Assembly (NCBI GenBank): GCA_027492275.1 | Contig: JAPUFC010000021.1 | Coordinates: 44,288 to 108,287, forward strand | DNA length: 64,000 nt | Source of the DNA: Mesorhizobium sp. | Lineage (GTDB): Bacteria > Pseudomonadota > Alphaproteobacteria > Rhizobiales > Rhizobiaceae | Direction of reading: 5' to 3' | Shown here: piece by piece, positions 60,571-64,000 of the stretch | How positions within the stretch are numbered: position 1 is the first letter of the stretch | Layout: each line of letters starts with the position of its first letter | The notes under the pieces: model-generated | What the model saw: the letters and a program-made list of their open reading frames with translations, nothing else | Databases searched by the model: none | Told to the model about the DNA's origin: nothing | Program-made: the position numbers and the translations under genes

Positions 60571-60585
60571 TGATCGGACCGATCA
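60571..60585. promoter_or_regulatory. palindrome upstream of the E1-type dehydrogenase gene
   Basis: TGATCGG-A-CCGATCA is a perfect inverted repeat 13 bases before the ATG at 60599. A second, wider repeat, CATGGAT (60483-60489) and ATCCATG (60516-60522), lies nearer the Lrp gene. Either could be an Lrp-type operator; TATGAT at 60569-60574 overlaps the first and could be a -10. Confidence 0.5.
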
Positions 60586-60598
60586 AGAGGGTGACGCG

Positions 60599-62986
60599 AT
60601 GACCGACCTGACGATGCTGGCCGCGCTGGAAAAGAAGGTCCTGTGGCTGGCGACCTGGATGATCCACAACGCCAACCATCTGCGCGACAGCGAGGACGGG
60701 CTGAAGGTCGGCGGCCACCAGGCGTCGTCGGCTTCGCTGGCCACGGTGATGACGGCGCTCTACCTCCATGCGCTGCGGCCGGAAGACCGCGTCGCGGTGA
60801 AGCCGCATGCCGGCCCGATCTTCCATGCCATCCAGTACCTGCTGGGCAACCAGACGCTGGAGAAGATGAAGAATTTTCGCGGCTACAAGGGCGTCCAGTC
60901 CTATCCGTCGCGCACCAAAGACATCGACGACGTCGATTTCTCCACGGGCTCGGTGGGGCTGGGCGTCGCGCAGACGCTCTTTTCCTCCCTCGTGCAGGAC
61001 TATGTTCATGCGAAGGGGTGGGCCGGCGATCTGCCGGAAGGCAAGATGGTGGCGCTGATCGGCGATGCCGAGATGGACGAGGGCAACATCTTCGAGGCCC
61101 TGATGGAGGGCTGGAAGCACGGCCTTCGCAACACCTGGTGGGTGGTCGACTACAACCGGCAGAGCCTGGACGCGGTGATCCGCGAGGGGCTGTGGGAGCG
61201 CTTCGAGACGATCTTCCGCAATTTCGGCTGGGACGTGGTCATCCTCAAGCACGGCAGGCTGCAGCAGGCGGCGTTCGCGGAGCCGGGCGGCGAACGCCTG
61301 CGCGACTGGATCGACGGCTGCCCCAACCAGCTCTATTCCGCGCTGACCTTCCAGGGCGGCGCGGCGTGGCGCAAGCGCCTGATGGACGATCTCGGCGACC
61401 AGGGGCCGGTCTCGCGGCTGATCGAGAGGCGCAGCGACGATGAACTCGCCGCCCTGATGGGCAATCTCGGCGGGCACGACCTTCCCTCGCTGCTGGAAGC
61501 CTTCGAGGAGGCGCGCACGCACGACCGCCCGGTGTGCTTCATCGCCTACACGATCAAGGGGTTCGGCCTGCCGCTCGCCGGCCACAAGGACAATCATGCC
61601 GGGCTGATGACGCCCGCGCAGGTGGCGGCGCTGCGCGCGGCCATGGCGATCCGCGAGGGCCGGGAGTGGGAGCCGTTCGAGGGACTGCCCATTCCCGAGG
61701 CGAAGCTGCGCCGCTTCCTGTCGGCGGTGCCGTTCGCGCGGAAGGGCACGCGCCGCTACGCCGCCTCCACGATCGACGTGCCGGACGCGCTTGCCTTCGG
61801 CGCGCAGCCGTCGATGTCGACGCAGCAGGGTTTCGGCCTGATCATGCACGAGATCGGCAAGTCGGACACGGCCCTTGCCGAGCGGATCGTGACGACCTCG
61901 CCGGACGTGACGGTGTCGACCAATCTCGGCGCCTGGGTGAACCGGCGCGGGCTGTTCGCGAAGGAGAGGATGGCGGACCTGTTCAAGGCCGAGAAGATCC
62001 CTTCGACCTACAACTGGACTTTCTCGCCGGACGGCCAGCACATGGAGCTCGGCATCGCCGAGATGAACCTGTTCATCATGCTGTCGGCGCTCGGCCTGTC
62101 GCATTCGATCTTCGGCGAACGGCTGCTGCCGGTCGGCACGCTCTACGACCCCTTCATCGAACGCGGGCTGGATGCGCTCAACTACGCCTGCTACCAGGAC
62201 GCCCGTTTCCTGCTGGCCGCCACGCCGTCGGGCGTGACGCTCGCCCCCGAGGGCGGCGCGCACCAGTCGATCGCCACGCCGCTGATCGGCATGGCGCAGG
62301 ACGGGCTGGCGAGCTTCGAGCCGGCCTTCGTGGACGAGCTCGCCGTGATGATGCGATGGGCCTTCGAATACATGCAGCGTTCCGGCAAGGAGGAGCGCGA
62401 CGAAACGAGCTGGCTGCGCGACGCCACCGGCGGCTCGGTATATCTTCGGCTCTCGACCCGATCCATGGAGCAGCCGCGCCGCGAGATGACGGCCGCGCTC
62501 AGGCAGGACATCATCAACGGCGCCTACTGGATGCGAAAGCCGGGGCCGAACGCGCAGATCGTCGTCGCCTATACCGGCGTGATGGCTCCGGAGGCGATCG
62601 AGGCGGTCGGCCTGATGGGCGAGGACAGGCGGGACGTCGGCCTTCTGGCGATCACCTCCGCCGACCGGCTGAACGCCGGCTGGACCGCCGCCCAGCGCGC
62701 CCGCGAAGCGGGCCTTATGCATGCCAGCAGCCATATCGAGCGGCTCATGGCGGACATGCCGTCCCATTGCGGCATCGTCACCGTCATCGACGGCCACCCG
62801 GCGACGCTCGCTTGGCTGGGATCGGTCCATGGCCATCGCACGCGCTCGCTCGGCGTCGAGCATTTCGGCCAGACCGGGACGCTCGCCGACCTCTACCGGC
62901 ATTTCGGCATCGACGCCGCGGGGATCGTCAAGGCGGCGCAGGCGCTGACGCCGGGCCGGCCGATCAGGAATCTCAGGCTGGCCTGA
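60599..62986 (+). CDS. 2-oxo acid dehydrogenase E1 component, AceE/MdeB-like (transketolase family)
   Basis: A 795-residue homodimeric-type E1 enzyme, shorter than AceE (about 890). The ThDP/Mg site is GDAEMDEGNIFEALMEG followed by VDYNRQSLD; GHQASSASLATVMTALYL and FSTGSVGLGVAQTL are conserved E1 blocks. In the second half, MELGIAEMNLF and PEGGAHQSIATPLIGM fit the AceE family. Standalone members with a divergent Lrp gene include MdeB, acting on 2-oxobutyrate. No E2 or E3 gene is adjacent, so it must share partners or act differently. AGAGGGTGACGCG precedes the ATG. Confidence 0.88.
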   Translation: MTDLTMLAALEKKVLWLATWMIHNANHLRDSEDGLKVGGHQASSASLATVMTALYLHALRPEDRVAVKPHAGPIFHAIQYLLGNQTLEKMKNFRGYKGVQSYPSRTKDIDDVDFSTGSVGLGVAQTLFSSLVQDYVHAKGWAGDLPEGKMVALIGDAEMDEGNIFEALMEGWKHGLRNTWWVVDYNRQSLDAVIREGLWERFETIFRNFGWDVVILKHGRLQQAAFAEPGGERLRDWIDGCPNQLYSALTFQGGAAWRKRLMDDLGDQGPVSRLIERRSDDELAALMGNLGGHDLPSLLEAFEEARTHDRPVCFIAYTIKGFGLPLAGHKDNHAGLMTPAQVAALRAAMAIREGREWEPFEGLPIPEAKLRRFLSAVPFARKGTRRYAASTIDVPDALAFGAQPSMSTQQGFGLIMHEIGKSDTALAERIVTTSPDVTVSTNLGAWVNRRGLFAKERMADLFKAEKIPSTYNWTFSPDGQHMELGIAEMNLFIMLSALGLSHSIFGERLLPVGTLYDPFIERGLDALNYACYQDARFLLAATPSGVTLAPEGGAHQSIATPLIGMAQDGLASFEPAFVDELAVMMRWAFEYMQRSGKEERDETSWLRDATGGSVYLRLSTRSMEQPRREMTAALRQDIINGAYWMRKPGPNAQIVVAYTGVMAPEAIEAVGLMGEDRRDVGLLAITSADRLNAGWTAAQRAREAGLMHASSHIERLMADMPSHCGIVTVIDGHPATLAWLGSVHGHRTRSLGVEHFGQTGTLADLYRHFGIDAAGIVKAAQALTPGRPIRNLRLA

Positions 62987-63035
62987 AGCACGGCCCCCGA
63001 CTGCGCGAAGCGCCGGACGCGATTCTAAAAGATCG

Positions 63036-64000
<965 letters not shown>

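Noticed and set aside
60509..62902. 797-codon open frame on the minus strand
   Set aside because: Antisense to the E1-type dehydrogenase, with the same Arg/His/Ala-rich artefact composition.

Overview
The window is a high-GC, densely coded piece of bacterial chromosome. Gene content (TRAP and ABC uptake systems, HWE-type kinase, BigR/SqrR-like ArsR repressor, CtaG-dependent aa3-type oxidase, AztD zinc metallochaperone) points to an alphaproteobacterium, most likely Hyphomicrobiales/Rhizobiales. That placement is inferred from gene families and codon use, not from a marker gene. I saw no rRNA, tRNA, CRISPR array or insertion sequence.

Layout. (1) 0.17-7.3 kb: a SnoaL-like protein and an alpha/beta hydrolase, then a complete carbohydrate-type ABC importer (binding protein, two permeases, ATPase) and a convergent LacI-family repressor. 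Two copies of a 12-bp palindrome flank the importer promoter. (2) 7.3-12 kb: single genes, namely a flavin-type stress protein, an OmpA-like protein, a solitary tyrosine recombinase, a CoxG-like protein and a two-gene copper-handling set. (3) 12-18 kb: an overlapping minus-strand signalling operon: hybrid kinase with three receivers, CheR, CheB, and a receiver-HWE kinase. (4) 18-20.7 kb: a cardiolipin-synthase-like phospholipase D and a YihY/BrkB membrane protein. (5) 20.7-30.6 kb: a terminal oxidase operon (CoxB with fused cytochrome c, CoxA-CoxC fusion, small membrane protein, CtaG, exonuclease III), SemiSWEET, cytochrome b561, a sorbosone-dehydrogenase-like lipoprotein, DUF2231, and an AztD-like zinc chaperone behind a clear Zur-type palindrome. 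(6) htpG at 30.6-32.5 kb.

(7) 32.6-51.4 kb is the most distinctive part. It is a catabolic island with two minus-strand units (dctP / HapE-like Baeyer-Villiger monooxygenase / HSL-type esterase; LhgO-like oxidase / lactonase-like metallo-hydrolase) and one long plus-strand unit. The plus unit holds a ThDP enzyme, SMP-30-like lactonase, Ldh-family oxidoreductase, TRAP permeases, three SDRs, a HIBADH-like dehydrogenase, MmgE/PrpD, a LacI-family regulator and a carboxymuconolactone-decarboxylase-like protein. Four near-identical 14-bp palindromes (TGATATCGATATCA) sit in the two control regions and probably bind the LacI regulator inside the island. The substrate is not known.

(8) 51.4-56.8 kb: an RND efflux pump with adaptor, a DUF2892 protein, a BigR/SqrR-like two-cysteine repressor and thioredoxin 2. 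ATATACG-type half-sites lie in both control regions. (9) 56.8-60 kb: a translationally coupled pair of apparently exported proteins, a CHAT-fold protease-like protein and a helical-repeat protein of unknown role. (10) 60-63 kb: an Lrp-family regulator divergent from an AceE/MdeB-like E1 dehydrogenase. (11) The right edge cuts a RecQ helicase.
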